54,616 bases of DNA from a bacterium. GTDB taxonomy: Bacteria; Verrucomicrobiota; Verrucomicrobiia; Limisphaerales; UBA11358. This document shows, one piece after another, positions 43,593 to 53,559 of the stretch (positions are counted from its first letter, which is position 1; every line of letters starts with the position of its first letter). Where the stretch lies: contig JAJXYT010000076.1 in NCBI GenBank assembly GCA_021780375.1, positions 1-54,616 on the forward strand. Reading direction: 5' to 3'. The position numbers and the translations under genes are program-made. The notes under the pieces are model-generated. The model did not search any database. It was not told the origin of the DNA and saw only the letters and a list, made by a program, of their open reading frames with translations.

Positions 43593-44954
43593 CTACAATG
43601 CTTTTTCCGGCACAATGTAAATACCACGGCCCTTCAGATTTTCCAGAATCATATCCACCGTACGGCCCATGGCGCCCAGATTTTCACGGACCACCCGGAG
43701 CGCATTGCGTCCCAATTCTTCCCGCCGGTTTTCATCGGCGAGCAATTCCGCAATCGCGTTTTCCAATATTTCCGGGTTGCCGGCCTGGACCGCCGCACTC
43801 TGCGTGACGAAATCCCGCGCAATGTCCGTGAAATTTTGCATGTTCGGCCCGAATACGATCGCCTTGCCTACCGCCCCCGGCTCAATCGGATTCTGCCCGC
43901 CGACCGCCGTGAGGCTTTTGCCAACGAACACTACTGTCGCATGTTCATAGAAGAATCGCAACTCGCCGGTGGTATTGACCAGCAAACACTCGGTTTTGCC
44001 CTCATCAAACCGGGCCTGGGCCAGGATTTCGTCGCGAAAAACAAATTTGACGCCGCGCTCGCGCAATTGCCGTCCCACCTCCCGGCAGCGCTCAAAATGC
44101 CGGGGCACCAGTACGAGAAACAGTTTGGGAAACAGGATCCGCAAGCGCCGGGCCATGTCGGCCAGCGCAATTTCCTCGCCCGCGTGGGTGCTGCCGCCCA
44201 ACAGGATCGGCGCGTCCGGCGGCACGCCGATCTGCCGGAACAACGCCGGCACATCCAGCCGGCGGGGGCCGTGAAGCTTGGCCGCGTCAAATTTCAGACT
44301 GCCCACGACGCGCACGGCCTCGGGCCGGCACCCGATTTTCCGCAAACGTTCGGCATCGGCTTCGTTCTGGGCACAGACGCCCGTGAACGAGGCGAACAAC
44401 GGGCGAAACAGGAATCCAAACCGCCGGTAGCCGCGATAGGAACGGCCGGACAACCGGGCGTTGGCCAGAAACAGGGGGATGCGAAGGTCGCGGGCACGCC
44501 ACAGGAAATTCGGCCAGATTTCCGCTTCAAAAAGCACAATGGCTTCAGGATTAATGGTGTCGAAGGCGCGGGCGACAAATTTTCGCCGGTCAATCGGGTA
44601 GTAAATTTTGCTGATGTGCTTGGGCAAATGATGGTGTAACTGAGCCATGCCGGTCGTGGTCGTCGTGGAAACAACGATCTTGAGGTTGGGCATGCGCGGT
44701 TCCAGGGCGCGGATGAGCTGCGTGCAGAGATTGACTTCGCCGACGCTGACGGCATGGAGCCAGATGACCTGGCGGTTGGTCAGGGCCTGCTTGAGGTTCC
44801 GGCTGTAATATCCAAATCGTTCGCGAAAGCCGGGCAGCCAGTTGCCGCGCCGCCACATCCGCAGAAAGTAATACGGCGCGGACAGCACGAAAAAAAACGT
44901 GAACAGAATGTTGTAGAGTGTACGCACTCCAATTTTAAACGGTACGGTTCTCAT
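43593..44954 (-). CDS. waaA: 3-deoxy-D-manno-octulosonic acid transferase
   Basis: The 453-residue GT30 enzyme starts at 44954 (MRTVPFKIGVRTLYNIL). An N-terminal membrane anchor ('NILFTFFFVLSAPYYFLRMW') is followed by 'IWLHAVSVGEVNLC', 'VVSTTTTTGMAQL', 'PEAIVLFEAEIWPNFLW', 'VVGSLKFDAA', 'LLGGSTHAGEE' and 'NPIEPGAVGKAIVFGPNMQNF'. WaaA adds Kdo to lipid A precursors on the inner face of the cytoplasmic membrane, so the cell makes LPS. It follows rpoD and precedes the NhaD-like gene on the minus strand. Confidence 0.95.
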   Translation of the reverse strand: MRTVPFKIGVRTLYNILFTFFFVLSAPYYFLRMWRRGNWLPGFRERFGYYSRNLKQALTNRQVIWLHAVSVGEVNLCTQLIRALEPRMPNLKIVVSTTTTTGMAQLHHHLPKHISKIYYPIDRRKFVARAFDTINPEAIVLFEAEIWPNFLWRARDLRIPLFLANARLSGRSYRGYRRFGFLFRPLFASFTGVCAQNEADAERLRKIGCRPEAVRVVGSLKFDAAKLHGPRRLDVPALFRQIGVPPDAPILLGGSTHAGEEIALADMARRLRILFPKLFLVLVPRHFERCREVGRQLRERGVKFVFRDEILAQARFDEGKTECLLVNTTGELRFFYEHATVVFVGKSLTAVGGQNPIEPGAVGKAIVFGPNMQNFTDIARDFVTQSAAVQAGNPEILENAIAELLADENRREELGRNALRVVRENLGAMGRTVDMILENLKGRGIYIVPEKAL

Positions 44955-44996
44955 GTTCCCGAAAACCGGGGGCGCGCGCAAAGAAAATGTTTCAAC

Positions 44997-46265
44997 TCAA
45001 CCCCGAAAGAAAATGAACCAGACCGCCAGCAACATCGGCAGCAGAAACGGCAGCGTGAATTTCACGATAAATCCCGGAAACGTCGGCGTGCGGATTTTTT
45101 CGTGGTCGGCGATGGCCTTGACCATGAAATTCGGCCCGTTGCCGATGTAAGTCGCCGCGCCAAAAAAGACCGCGCCGACGCTGATGGCGGCCAGGTTCAA
45201 CCCATTTCCGGCCAATAATTCTTCCATGCCCCGGGCGCCACTCGTGCCATAGAGCGCGCTTAAAAAGCTGAGGTACGCTGGCGCGTTGTCCAGCCCGCTG
45301 GATAAAATGCCGGCGCCGAAATAAAAAATTCCCGCCGCCGGATGGGCGCCCAATAACGTGCGCGCGTTCAGATCCAGCCAGTCGAGCGCGGGAATCATCG
45401 TGGCAAAAATTCCCATGAATAAAATCGCCACCTCCTGAACCGGATGAAAATGGAACCGGTTCGCTTCATGCACGGATCTGGCGGTGGTGAAATAAGAACC
45501 CGCCGCGGCCGCCAGCATGATGCCTTCCCGCAGAAAAACCGGCCGGTTGATGAACACGGCGCCCAGGATGACCGCCAGAAAAAATAAATTCCCCAGCCCC
45601 GCGAATTTCCAGGTTTCCTTTGCCGTTTCCCTTCGCCGGACCGCCCGCGGCGCGCGGATGAAGTTGAGCCGGTCCACGACGTAAAAGATGGCCAGCAGGA
45701 TGCCGACCCCGGTCACCCACATCGGCCAGCAATGTTCCGCCACCCACCAGAACGGGATGCCCTGCAAATAACCGAGAAACAAGGGGGGATCGCCAATGGG
45801 CGTCAGGCAACCGCCGAGATTCGCCACAAGGAAGATGAAAAAAACGATATGGTGGGCCGTGACACGGTATTGGTTCATCCGCATCCACGGCCGAATCAGG
45901 AGCATCGCCGCGCCGGTCGTGCCCAAAACATTCGCCAGGACCGCGCCCATCAACAAAAAAACCACATTGGTCCAGGGCGTCGCCTCGCCTTTTACTTTGA
46001 TGTGGATACCGCCGGAAACCACGAACAGCGAGCCAACCAGCAGGATGAAGCCGAGGTAATCCTGCGCGACGTGCCGCACGCGGTCGGGGTTCTGCAAAAC
46101 CAAAAGGTAATAGCCCAGCGGGATGGCACCCAAACCCAGCGCGACCTTGGGATAATGCCGCAACCACCAACCCGGAACGAGCAACGGCGCCAGCGCGATG
46201 GCGCCGAGCAACAATCCAAACGGTAAAATCATCCAGGGATTGGGCGCGATGATGTTTTCGCTCAT
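44997..46265 (-). CDS. NhaD-like sodium/proton antiporter
   Basis: The 422-residue protein (MSENIIAPNPWMILPFG) has about 12 membrane helices and two inverted, discontinuous-helix motifs: 'LANVLGTTGAAMLLIRPWMRMN' with 'NLGGCLTPIGDPPLFLGY', and 'SSGLDNAPAYLSFLSAL' with 'ATYIGNGPNFMVKAIA'. This is the ion transporter superfamily (NhaD, ArsB, citrate carriers). Such proteins with the TPIGDPP motif are usually annotated as Na+/H+ antiporters. It reads away from the glycosyltransferase genes. The transported ion is not proven by sequence. Confidence 0.8.
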   Translation of the reverse strand: MSENIIAPNPWMILPFGLLLGAIALAPLLVPGWWLRHYPKVALGLGAIPLGYYLLVLQNPDRVRHVAQDYLGFILLVGSLFVVSGGIHIKVKGEATPWTNVVFLLMGAVLANVLGTTGAAMLLIRPWMRMNQYRVTAHHIVFFIFLVANLGGCLTPIGDPPLFLGYLQGIPFWWVAEHCWPMWVTGVGILLAIFYVVDRLNFIRAPRAVRRRETAKETWKFAGLGNLFFLAVILGAVFINRPVFLREGIMLAAAAGSYFTTARSVHEANRFHFHPVQEVAILFMGIFATMIPALDWLDLNARTLLGAHPAAGIFYFGAGILSSGLDNAPAYLSFLSALYGTSGARGMEELLAGNGLNLAAISVGAVFFGAATYIGNGPNFMVKAIADHEKIRTPTFPGFIVKFTLPFLLPMLLAVWFIFFRG

Positions 46266-46394
46266 GCGCCGGAAGGTTGCGCGGCGGAGGGAAACGAGGT
46301 CAAACCGAAACCTTGGAACCACCACTCTAAATTTTCACCCGGGCCGCGGCAAATTCGCTTGTTCCCATCCGGCTGATTTGTTCAATTGCCGCGC

Positions 46395-48032
46395 ATGGCG
46401 CAACCATTCGCTGCACCGGCTGAACATCACAAGCTCTTTCATCGGCACTGGACTTGGTGGTTCATGGTGGCGGCGCTGGCGCTTGTTGTCGTCGTCCGCG
46501 TTCGCCTGCTCAATCTCCCGCTGGAACGCGATGAAGGCGAATATGCCTACGCCGGACAACTTATGTTGCAGGGCATCCCTCCCTACCAGCTTGCCTACAA
46601 TATGAAATTTCCCGGCACGTATGCGGCCTATGCGGTCATTATGGCTGTGTTCGGGCAGACACCGGCCGGAATTCATCTCGGCGTGCTGGTGGCCACGGTG
46701 CTGACCGCTGGAATGCTTTACTGGCTGGGGCGGCGGTTGCTGGATGAAACCGCCGGCCTGGTGGCAGCCAGCGCCTACGCCGTCATGGCCGCGTCGCCGG
46801 GCATTCTGGGATTGGAAGGGCACGCCACGCATTTTGCAGCTTTGTTCGCCACGGCGGGTTTGTGCCTTCTCGTGCCGATTCGTCATGCAATTCATTGGGA
46901 GCGGGCGATAGCCGGCGGGTTCATGCTGGGCATGGCCATGTTGATGACACAGCAAGGGGTTTTCTTTTGTCTGTGGGGAATGATATTTCTGGCGGTCACC
47001 GGCCAGCGCCAGTTGGGAATCGGTTGGAGGAGAAGACTGTCGCTCATCGCAGCCTGCGGTCTGGGTGCGATCCTGCCTTTGGGCTTGACCTGCCTGATGC
47101 TTTGGCCTGTCGGAGTTCTCGACCGGTTCTGGTTCTGGACCATCGGTTACGCGTGGCAATACGTGTCCCTGGTGCCGTGGGCCGACGTTCCGATGAAATT
47201 TTTTACCGGATTTTCCAAGGCGGTTGGTGGAAACGCACTGCTTTGGATGGCGGCCATTGTCGGGGTGCGAATGTTTTGGCTGGACCAGCGGTTGCGGGAA
47301 TCGCGGTTTGCCCTGCTCGGTTTCGCCGTGGCGTCCTTGCTGGCCACTTGTCCCGGCTTTTATTTTCGCCCGCATTATTTTCTTTTAACTCTGCCAACGG
47401 TGGCGTTGTTGGCTGGCTGCTGTGTCAGCAGCGCGGGACTGGTTTGCCAGCCTCCGACCAGGTCCAAGGCTTTATGGAAAGCATGGTCCAAGGTGGTTTA
47501 CGTGCTGATGCTGTCGGCAAGTGTTTTCTTCGACCGGCGGGTCTGGTTTGAATTGAAGCCGGCGCAGGCCAGCCAGGCGATTTACGGTTTCAACCTGTTT
47601 TCCCAGGCGGGAACTGCCGCGACGTTCATCCGAACACACACGCCCCCGCACACACGATTGGCAGTGCTGGGTTCGGAACCGGAGATTTATTTTCTTTCGC
47701 ATCGGCGTTCAGCAACCGGCTACATCTACACGTATGCCTTGATGGAACCGCAGCCGTTTGCGCGCCGGATGCAGAAGGAAATGATCCACGAAATTGAGTC
47801 AGCCCGGCCGGAATGCGTGGCGGTCGTCACGTTTAACGACTCGTGGATCAGCCGGCCGGAATCGGACCGCGAAATTTTTGACTGGTGGGATTCCTACCGG
47901 ACGAATTACCAGTTTATCCGCGGTTTTCCCATCGCACCGGCTCCGGAGGGCAGCACCATCCTGATTTACCGGCGAAAACGTTTCACGCCTCCAGCCAACC
48001 CCATTCCCCTGAATGACCCTCAAAAAACTTAA
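46395..48032 (+). CDS. GT-C membrane glycosyltransferase (GT39/ArnT-like)
   Basis: The ATG at 46395 gives 545 residues. The first helix ('WWFMVAALALVVVVRVRLL') is followed by the GT-C acidic motif 'LERDEGEYAYAGQLMLQGIPPYQLAYNMKFPG'. About ten further helices follow and a periplasmic C-terminal domain ('RLAVLGSEPEIYFLSHRRSATGYIYTYA'). Such enzymes move a sugar from a polyprenyl-phosphate donor to lipid or protein outside the membrane. The last 20 bases overlap the next gene, also GT-C, so the pair is translated together. Confidence 0.85.
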   Translation: MAQPFAAPAEHHKLFHRHWTWWFMVAALALVVVVRVRLLNLPLERDEGEYAYAGQLMLQGIPPYQLAYNMKFPGTYAAYAVIMAVFGQTPAGIHLGVLVATVLTAGMLYWLGRRLLDETAGLVAASAYAVMAASPGILGLEGHATHFAALFATAGLCLLVPIRHAIHWERAIAGGFMLGMAMLMTQQGVFFCLWGMIFLAVTGQRQLGIGWRRRLSLIAACGLGAILPLGLTCLMLWPVGVLDRFWFWTIGYAWQYVSLVPWADVPMKFFTGFSKAVGGNALLWMAAIVGVRMFWLDQRLRESRFALLGFAVASLLATCPGFYFRPHYFLLTLPTVALLAGCCVSSAGLVCQPPTRSKALWKAWSKVVYVLMLSASVFFDRRVWFELKPAQASQAIYGFNLFSQAGTAATFIRTHTPPHTRLAVLGSEPEIYFLSHRRSATGYIYTYALMEPQPFARRMQKEMIHEIESARPECVAVVTFNDSWISRPESDREIFDWWDSYRTNYQFIRGFPIAPAPEGSTILIYRRKRFTPPANPIPLNDPQKT

Positions 48033-49632
48033 CTATCCGGATTGGATCATTGCCGCGTGCCTCAGCCTGGTCGCCGTCTGGTTGCACTTTATCTTTCTGA
48101 CGCACGCCGGTGGTCTCTGGCGCGATGAGGCAGCCATTACCAATATTTCCCGACTGCCGACGCTCGGCCAGGTTTGGCAAGCGTTGCCACATGATAATTG
48201 TCCCATTGTCTTTCCGGTGCTGATACGGCTCTGGTCAATGTCGGGACTCGGCGCCACGGATGCCGGTTTGCGAATTTTGGGATTGGGTTGCGGGTTATTG
48301 CTGCTGGCGGCGTTTTGGGCCGCCAGCCGGATGATGGGCAGGGGATTGCCGCTGCTTTCGGTCGCGCTCGCAGGATTGAATTTCACGGTGGTCCGGTATG
48401 GCGATTCGCTCCGCGCGTACGGTTTGGGGACCGCGTGCATTTTGCTGACGATGGCACTGATTTGGCGCTATGTGGAAGCGCCGAACGCGGGGCGTGGTTT
48501 GATGGCCGGGATGGCCGCGGTGTTGAGCGTGCAGGTGCTTTATCAAAATGCCTTTTTATTGCTTGCTATTTGCACCGCCGGCGCGGCTGTCTGTTTTCGC
48601 AGAGGCCGGCAACGCAGCGCCATTAGCGTTTTAAGCATGGGGGTGGCAGCAGCGTTTTCCTTGCTGCCCTACATTTCTCCCATCTATCACGCGCAAAGCT
48701 GGTGGATTGTCAACAAAACGGGCGTTGATTGGGCGATTTTTCTTAACCGTATTGCCGAAGCAACTGGCATTCTGGCTGGCGTCTGGTTGGTTCTTCCCGT
48801 GGTCGCGGCCCTGTTCGGCGTGGGCTGCGTTCTGACAAATATCCCGCAAAAAGAAACCGATAACCGGCGGGATTTGCTTTTGTTCGCCAGTGTGGCCTTG
48901 GTTATTGGAGTAGTCACTTTTGGAATTTTCATTAAATTGGCGGATTTGCCCACTCAAAGTTGGTATTACATTCCGGCAATGTGTTTCACCGTGGTTTGTT
49001 GCGACGCCATTTTACCACGGATTCATCGAGTGGCGCATGTCGTGGTGCTGGTTGTGGCGGTTATCGCCGCTCCTCTTGCGTTTACCCCGGCGTTCTCCAA
49101 TTTGAAATGGCGGCAGACCAATGGTGATTTGGTTGCCGCACTGATCTCGCAAAGGGCCCTGCCCAACGACCTCATTATTGTCCATCCCTGGTACTATGGA
49201 ATCAGCTTTGCCCATCATTACCGGGGAACCGCGCCGTGGACGACACTTCCGCCGCTCGCGGATTACCGGTTTTACCGTTATGACCTGCTCAAAGCGGCCC
49301 TGCAAAAAACCAAGGCCATCGAACCGGTTCTGGAAAAGGTAAAAACCACCCTTTCCTCGGGTCATCGGGTATGGCTCGTCGGACAAATTCCAACGCCTCA
49401 ATCGGGGACGCCTCCGGCGGTCCTGCCTCCAGCTCCTCATGGTCCGCAGGGCTGGGCCGACCAGCCCTATTCGGATGTTTGGGGCGCCCAACTCAGCTAT
49501 CTCCTCATGCGTCACATCACCAACGCTGCGCTCCTGATTAACTCCTCAAATAATTTCGTCAATCCCATGGAAGACATGGCGTTAATTCGCACCAGTGGCT
49601 GGCGCCCTTCGACACAAACCAACTTGCCCTAG
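48013..49632 (+). CDS. Second GT-C membrane glycosyltransferase
   Basis: The 539-residue product starts MTLKKLNYPDWII inside the end of the previous gene. Helix 1 is followed by 'LTHAGGLWRDEAAITNISRLPTLGQVWQALPHDNCPIVFPVL', an acidic RDE motif in the first external loop as in other GT-C enzymes. Roughly ten helices and a soluble C-terminal part ('NDLIIVHPWYYGISFAHHYRG') follow. It is related in architecture but not closely in sequence to its neighbour. Donor and acceptor are unknown; an envelope glycan is likely. Confidence 0.75.
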   Translation: MTLKKLNYPDWIIAACLSLVAVWLHFIFLTHAGGLWRDEAAITNISRLPTLGQVWQALPHDNCPIVFPVLIRLWSMSGLGATDAGLRILGLGCGLLLLAAFWAASRMMGRGLPLLSVALAGLNFTVVRYGDSLRAYGLGTACILLTMALIWRYVEAPNAGRGLMAGMAAVLSVQVLYQNAFLLLAICTAGAAVCFRRGRQRSAISVLSMGVAAAFSLLPYISPIYHAQSWWIVNKTGVDWAIFLNRIAEATGILAGVWLVLPVVAALFGVGCVLTNIPQKETDNRRDLLLFASVALVIGVVTFGIFIKLADLPTQSWYYIPAMCFTVVCCDAILPRIHRVAHVVVLVVAVIAAPLAFTPAFSNLKWRQTNGDLVAALISQRALPNDLIIVHPWYYGISFAHHYRGTAPWTTLPPLADYRFYRYDLLKAALQKTKAIEPVLEKVKTTLSSGHRVWLVGQIPTPQSGTPPAVLPPAPHGPQGWADQPYSDVWGAQLSYLLMRHITNAALLINSSNNFVNPMEDMALIRTSGWRPSTQTNLP

Positions 49633-49684
49633 ATTGCCGCCTCTGGCTTGACGTTTCCGATTTCGGCTGCGACTTTTCCCCTGC

Positions 49685-52600
49685 TTGACGCAACCAGCAG
49701 CAGTCGAAGCGGCCAGCAATTTGTTCGCTGACATTTTGAAGGCTCCGGCTGTGCAATCCTTGGCGCAGCAATTGGAGAATGGCGGAGTGTTAACTTGCGC
49801 CGGCGTGGGCCAGGCGGCCCAGCCGTTTTTCACTGTCCTGCTCCGCAACAATTTCCCGGGCCGGCCATTCGTCCTCGTCGCACCGGATTTGAAAACGCAG
49901 GAAAGTTTTCAGCAGGACATCGAAACGTGGCTTTCTTTAAGTCGAGGGTCGAGGGTCGAGAGTCGAGAGCAAAAGTCGCCGGGCGAAACTGGCCCTCGAC
50001 CCTCGGCGCCCGGCTCCCAACTGCTGTTTTACCCGCCGTGGGAAGTTTTTCCCCACGAAGGCAAACTGCCGCACGCCGATACCATCAGTGATCGGCTCCA
50101 GACGTTGGTTGCCCTCACTGACCACGCCGTACTCCGCACTCCGCACTCCGCATTGGTCGTGACCAGCGTCACCGCCCTGCTCCAGAAAACCTTTCCGCCG
50201 GGTGACCTTCAGCAGCGGACCCGCGCGTTGCACCGTGGCGATAAAATCAATCCGCTGGATTTGATCGAAGGGCTCGAAGAACAGGGCTACGAGCCGGAAG
50301 CCCAAGTCACACAAAAAGGCGAAATCGCCCTGCGCGGCGGCATTCTGGACGTTTGGCCGCCCACCAGCCCGTGGCCCGCCCGGCTGGAATTCTTCGGCAA
50401 CGTGTTAGAGTCACTTCGTTACTTTGATCCGCTCACGCAAATCTCGTGCGCGACAATTTCCAACATTACGATTTCCCCAGCCGGCGAACTGGGGTTTTTA
50501 AAGCAAATTCAGTCGGAAGGGCGGGTTACACGAGCCCCTGACCTGGAGAATGGGACTCGTATAACTCGTCCCTCCGAAGTTAACGCACTCTCAACTTTGT
50601 TGAATTATCTGTCCCGCGATACCATCTTCCTCTTGTGTGACCCGGAGCGGCTTTCCGTCCGTGCCGGGGAATATGCCTCGCAAATTCCCGCCGGTGACCC
50701 GTTCTTTATTTCCTGGCCGGATTTTCTTGGCGAATTGGGCCGCGGTGGATTCACGTCCCTGGAATTGGGTGATGCTGACGGAGCGCCGGGCGCCGCCCCG
50801 GCCGGAACCGATGCGGAGGCCAGACAACCCGCCGGGCCGGTGCCCGGCGTTCCGTTGTTTGCGTCCCTGGACGCTTTTCGCCCGCTCGCCGGGCACGCGC
50901 CGGAACCGCAAATTGCCGAGGCCCGGCGCCGCGAGTTTTTCCATCAGCTTCACCGTTGGCTCCGTCAAGGTTACGCCGTTCACATCTTCTGCAATAACGA
51001 CGGCGAGCGGCAGCGGTTTGGGGAAATCTGGGCGGAATTAGGTCGCGAGTCGAGAGTCGAGAGTCGAGCGCCAGATTCTGTTCAGCCCTCGACTCTCGAC
51101 CCTCGCCCCTCGACTCACCTCGGCTCCCTTTCCCGCGGCTTTCTTTGCGATGAAGCCAAACTCGTCGTCGTCACTGACGCCGAAATCTTCGGGCGCTACA
51201 AAATCCAGCGTCCGCGCCGGTTGAAATCGCCGCACGCGCTGGCCACCCGTTCCGCGCTCGATATTGATTTCACTGAACTCGAAGCAGGCGACCTCGTGGT
51301 CCATCTTCAATACGGCATCGGAAAATTTCTCGGTCTGAAAAACCTTCCGGTGACCACGAAGCCTTCCAATACGGAACTCCGGACTCCGGAGTCCGGGATT
51401 GAATGTCTCGTCATCGAATATGCCCCGGCCAATCCCGGGGACGAGCCGCCGAAACTCTACGTGCCGGTCCCCGAAGCGCATCTGGTCGGCAAATATGTCG
51501 GGGCAGGCAAGGCGCATCCGCCGCTGAACACGCTCGGCGGCACCCGTTGGCAGAAGGCGAAGGAACAGGCCGAACGCGCCGTGCGCGATGTCGCCGCCGA
51601 CTTGCTCCAGATTCAGGCCGCGCGCGAAACGCAACCCGGCCACGCCTTCAAGCCGGACGCGCCCTGGCAACGCGAATTCGAGAGCGCGTTCATTTTTGAG
51701 GAAACCCCCGATCAATGGCGCGCGATTCAGGAAACCAAATCCGACATGGAAAAACCCAGGCCGATGGACCGGTTGATCTGTGGCGACGTCGGCTTTGGCA
51801 AGACCGAGGTCGCCATCCGCGCCGCGTTCAAGGCCGTGCTGGGCGGCAAACAGGTTGCCGTGCTGGTGCCGACGACCGTCCTGGCACAGCAACATTTCAA
51901 CGTGTTCCGCGAGCGCATGGCCGATTATCCGGTTCGCATCGAATTGCTCTCCCGTTTTCGCACCCGCCCTGCCCGGCAGCGCGTGGTCAAAGACCTGGCC
52001 GGCGGTTCGGTGGACATTGTCATCGGCACGCACCGGTTGATTCAAAACGACATCATCTTCAAAGACCTCGGCCTGGTGGTGATTGACGAGGAACAGCGGT
52101 TTGGCGTATTGCACAAGGAAAAGTTCAAGCGGCTGCGCACGCTGGTGGACGTGCTCACGCTCAGCGCCACGCCGATTCCCCGCACGCTTTATCTCGCGCT
52201 GACCGGCGCGCGCGACATGAGCACCATCCAGACGCCGCCGCACGACCGCCTGCCGGTCGAAACCATCGTCACTCAATTCGACGAACGCGTCATCCGCGAC
52301 GCCATCCAGCGCGAACTGACCCGCGGTGGCCAGGTGTTTTTCCTGCACAACCGCGTGATGACGATTCAAACCATGGCCGACCGTTTGAAACGGCTTTTGC
52401 CCCGCGCCCGCATCGTGGTCGGCCACGGCCAGATGGACGCGGACGAACTGGAAGAGGTCATGACGAAATTCGTCAATGGCGAGGCCGACGTGCTGCTCTC
52501 CACGACCATCATCGAAAGCGGCCTGGATATTCCGAATGCGAACACCATCATTATTGACCGCGCGGACCGTTTTGGCTTGAGCGACCTTTACCAGTTGCGC

Positions 52601-53380
52601 GGACGCGTCGGGCGTTACAAGCACCAGGCTTACGCCTACCTGCTGTTGCCGCGCCATGTGAGCCTGCTCACCGACGTGCGCAAACGCATCAGCGCCATCC
52701 GCCAGTATGCCACGCTGGGCAGCGGTTTCAAAATCGCCATGCGCGACCTGGAAATCCGCGGGGCGGGCAACCTGCTCGGCGCGGAACAAAGCGGCCATAT
52801 CACGGCGGTGGGTTTCGAGCTGTACTGCCAGTTGCTCAAACAAAGCGTCAGCTCGCTGAAAGGGGAAAAGGTGAAGCCGCGCGTGGAGGTGAGTGTGAAA
52901 CTGGATTTTTTGGACCAGTCAATAGTCAGCAGTCAGCCGTCAGCAGGAATTGGCGGCGAACGCAGTCGGTGGGGCGAGGCTCCTGACGAGCCGGGGGGTG
53001 CTGGTTCGAGCGGCTCGCGAGGACGCTCGCCCCACCATGCTGCTTTGCCCCATACCTACGTCACCGAACCGCAGCATCGCATCGAAATCTACCGCAAACT
53101 GGCGCAGGCCACCGATAAACCGGCACTCGAAGCATTGCAAAGGGAACTGCGCGACCGGTTTGGCCCGCTGCCGTCACCGGTGGAATTGCTGCTGCTGGTG
53201 GCCGAACTGAAAATCCTCGCCAGCGAGAAATCCGTAACCACGGTCGAAGTGAAAGACGATAAACTGATGCTGACGCGCCACGGCGATTTTATCACGCTGA
53301 GCGGCAAATTTCCAAGACTGACCAAAAAGGAGGCGAAGGCACGATTGAAAGAAATCAAGAAACTGCTGCTGGCGATTTGA
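49685..53380 (+). CDS. mfd: Transcription-repair coupling factor Mfd with in-frame repeat inserts
   Basis: The 1231-residue protein starts with TTG (49685); no better start is seen upstream. Domains: UvrB-like N-terminus ('[29 protein letters not shown]', '[25 protein letters not shown]'), RNA polymerase-interacting domain ('[20 protein letters not shown]' near residue 530), translocase with Walker A 'GDVGFGKTE' (K706), DEEQ box (D801-Q804), '[16 protein letters not shown]', and the C-terminal autoinhibitory TRCF domain ('[33 protein letters not shown]'). E. coli Mfd has 1148 residues; the surplus lies largely in seven repeat-derived inserts that match intergenic elements. All key motifs are kept, so the enzyme should displace stalled polymerase and recruit UvrA. 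Confidence 0.95.
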   Translation: MTQPAAVEAASNLFADILKAPAVQSLAQQLENGGVLTCAGVGQAAQPFFTVLLRNNFPGRPFVLVAPDLKTQESFQQDIETWLSLSRGSRVESREQKSPGETGPRPSAPGSQLLFYPPWEVFPHEGKLPHADTISDRLQTLVALTDHAVLRTPHSALVVTSVTALLQKTFPPGDLQQRTRALHRGDKINPLDLIEGLEEQGYEPEAQVTQKGEIALRGGILDVWPPTSPWPARLEFFGNVLESLRYFDPLTQISCATISNITISPAGELGFLKQIQSEGRVTRAPDLENGTRITRPSEVNALSTLLNYLSRDTIFLLCDPERLSVRAGEYASQIPAGDPFFISWPDFLGELGRGGFTSLELGDADGAPGAAPAGTDAEARQPAGPVPGVPLFASLDAFRPLAGHAPEPQIAEARRREFFHQLHRWLRQGYAVHIFCNNDGERQRFGEIWAELGRESRVESRAPDSVQPSTLDPRPSTHLGSLSRGFLCDEAKLVVVTDAEIFGRYKIQRPRRLKSPHALATRSALDIDFTELEAGDLVVHLQYGIGKFLGLKNLPVTTKPSNTELRTPESGIECLVIEYAPANPGDEPPKLYVPVPEAHLVGKYVGAGKAHPPLNTLGGTRWQKAKEQAERAVRDVAADLLQIQAARETQPGHAFKPDAPWQREFESAFIFEETPDQWRAIQETKSDMEKPRPMDRLICGDVGFGKTEVAIRAAFKAVLGGKQVAVLVPTTVLAQQHFNVFRERMADYPVRIELLSRFRTRPARQRVVKDLAGGSVDIVIGTHRLIQNDIIFKDLGLVVIDEEQRFGVLHKEKFKRLRTLVDVLTLSATPIPRTLYLALTGARDMSTIQTPPHDRLPVETIVTQFDERVIRDAIQRELTRGGQVFFLHNRVMTIQTMADRLKRLLPRARIVVGHGQMDADELEEVMTKFVNGEADVLLSTTIIESGLDIPNANTIIIDRADRFGLSDLYQLRGRVGRYKHQAYAYLLLPRHVSLLTDVRKRISAIRQYATLGSGFKIAMRDLEIRGAGNLLGAEQSGHITAVGFELYCQLLKQSVSSLKGEKVKPRVEVSVKLDFLDQSIVSSQPSAGIGGERSRWGEAPDEPGGAGSSGSRGRSPHHAALPHTYVTEPQHRIEIYRKLAQATDKPALEALQRELRDRFGPLPSPVELLLLVAELKILASEKSVTTVEVKDDKLMLTRHGDFITLSGKFPRLTKKEAKARLKEIKKLLLAI
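49941..50010. repeat. Inverted 7-nt arrays inside mfd, residues 86-109
   Basis: Four GTCGAGG/GTCGAGA units (49941-49968) and the complementary CCCTCGACCCTCG at 49993-50005. The encoded peptide is [19 protein letters not shown] followed by RPSAPG. A 13-bp stem is possible. Confidence 0.9.
50131..50154. repeat. 7-nt array inside mfd, residues 149-157
   Basis: ACTCCGC repeats three times exactly, encoding the segment around VLRTPHSAL. Confidence 0.8.
50524..50577. repeat. Inverted-pair element (GTRITRPSE peptide) inside mfd
   Basis: Right arm 50552-50577 differs by one base from 21847-21872 in the giant gene; the left arm (50524-50538) is its partial reverse complement. Encodes [18 protein letters not shown]. 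Confidence 0.85.
51042..51116. repeat. Inverted 7-nt arrays inside mfd, residues 453-478
   Basis: Units GTCGCGA, GTCGAGA, GTCGAGA, GTCGAGC (51042-51069) and complementary period-7 units at 51087-51116. Encodes [20 protein letters not shown] and PRPSTH, the mirror-type peptide of the 25811 element. Confidence 0.9.
51375..51396. repeat. 7-nt array and perfect 18-bp palindrome inside mfd
   Basis: Units AACTCCG, GACTCCG, GAGTCCG; bases 51379-51396 (CCGGACTCCGGAGTCCGG) are self-complementary. Encodes LRTPESG in a loop of the polymerase-interacting domain. Confidence 0.85.
52917..52947. repeat. 7-nt array inside mfd, residues 1078-1088
   Basis: Units AGTCAAT, AGTCAGC, AGTCAGC, CGTCAGC, then the frame continues. 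It encodes [11 protein letters not shown] and stands directly before the palindromic element at 52968. Confidence 0.8.
52968..53036. repeat. Palindromic 'GGTGGGGCGAG' element inside mfd, copy 3
   Basis: The ends GGTGGGGCGAG and CTCGCCCCACCA are inverted; the inner GACGAGCC and GGCTCGCGAGGACG words match copy 1 in reverse orientation. It encodes [20 protein letters not shown] and SPHHA in the linker before the C-terminal TRCF domain. Confidence 0.9.
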
Positions 53381-53559
53381 GATTTGGCGTTGCCATGTGC
53401 GACGCCGGCGGGCATTTTCTTTACGGCAATGTTCGAATCCGGCATTGATAACGCGCCCGTTTCAAACCCCTTGAAAGGCCGGCGGCGGCATTGCCGGGTC
53501 GCTGCGTTTGTAGAAGCGTGGTTTCACGCGCGCCGGTTCAGCCCGCCAATCTCAAGACC

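Noticed and set aside
51038-52843. 601-codon minus-strand frame opposite mfd
   Set aside because: It is antisense to the helicase motifs of Mfd and shows no independent motif.
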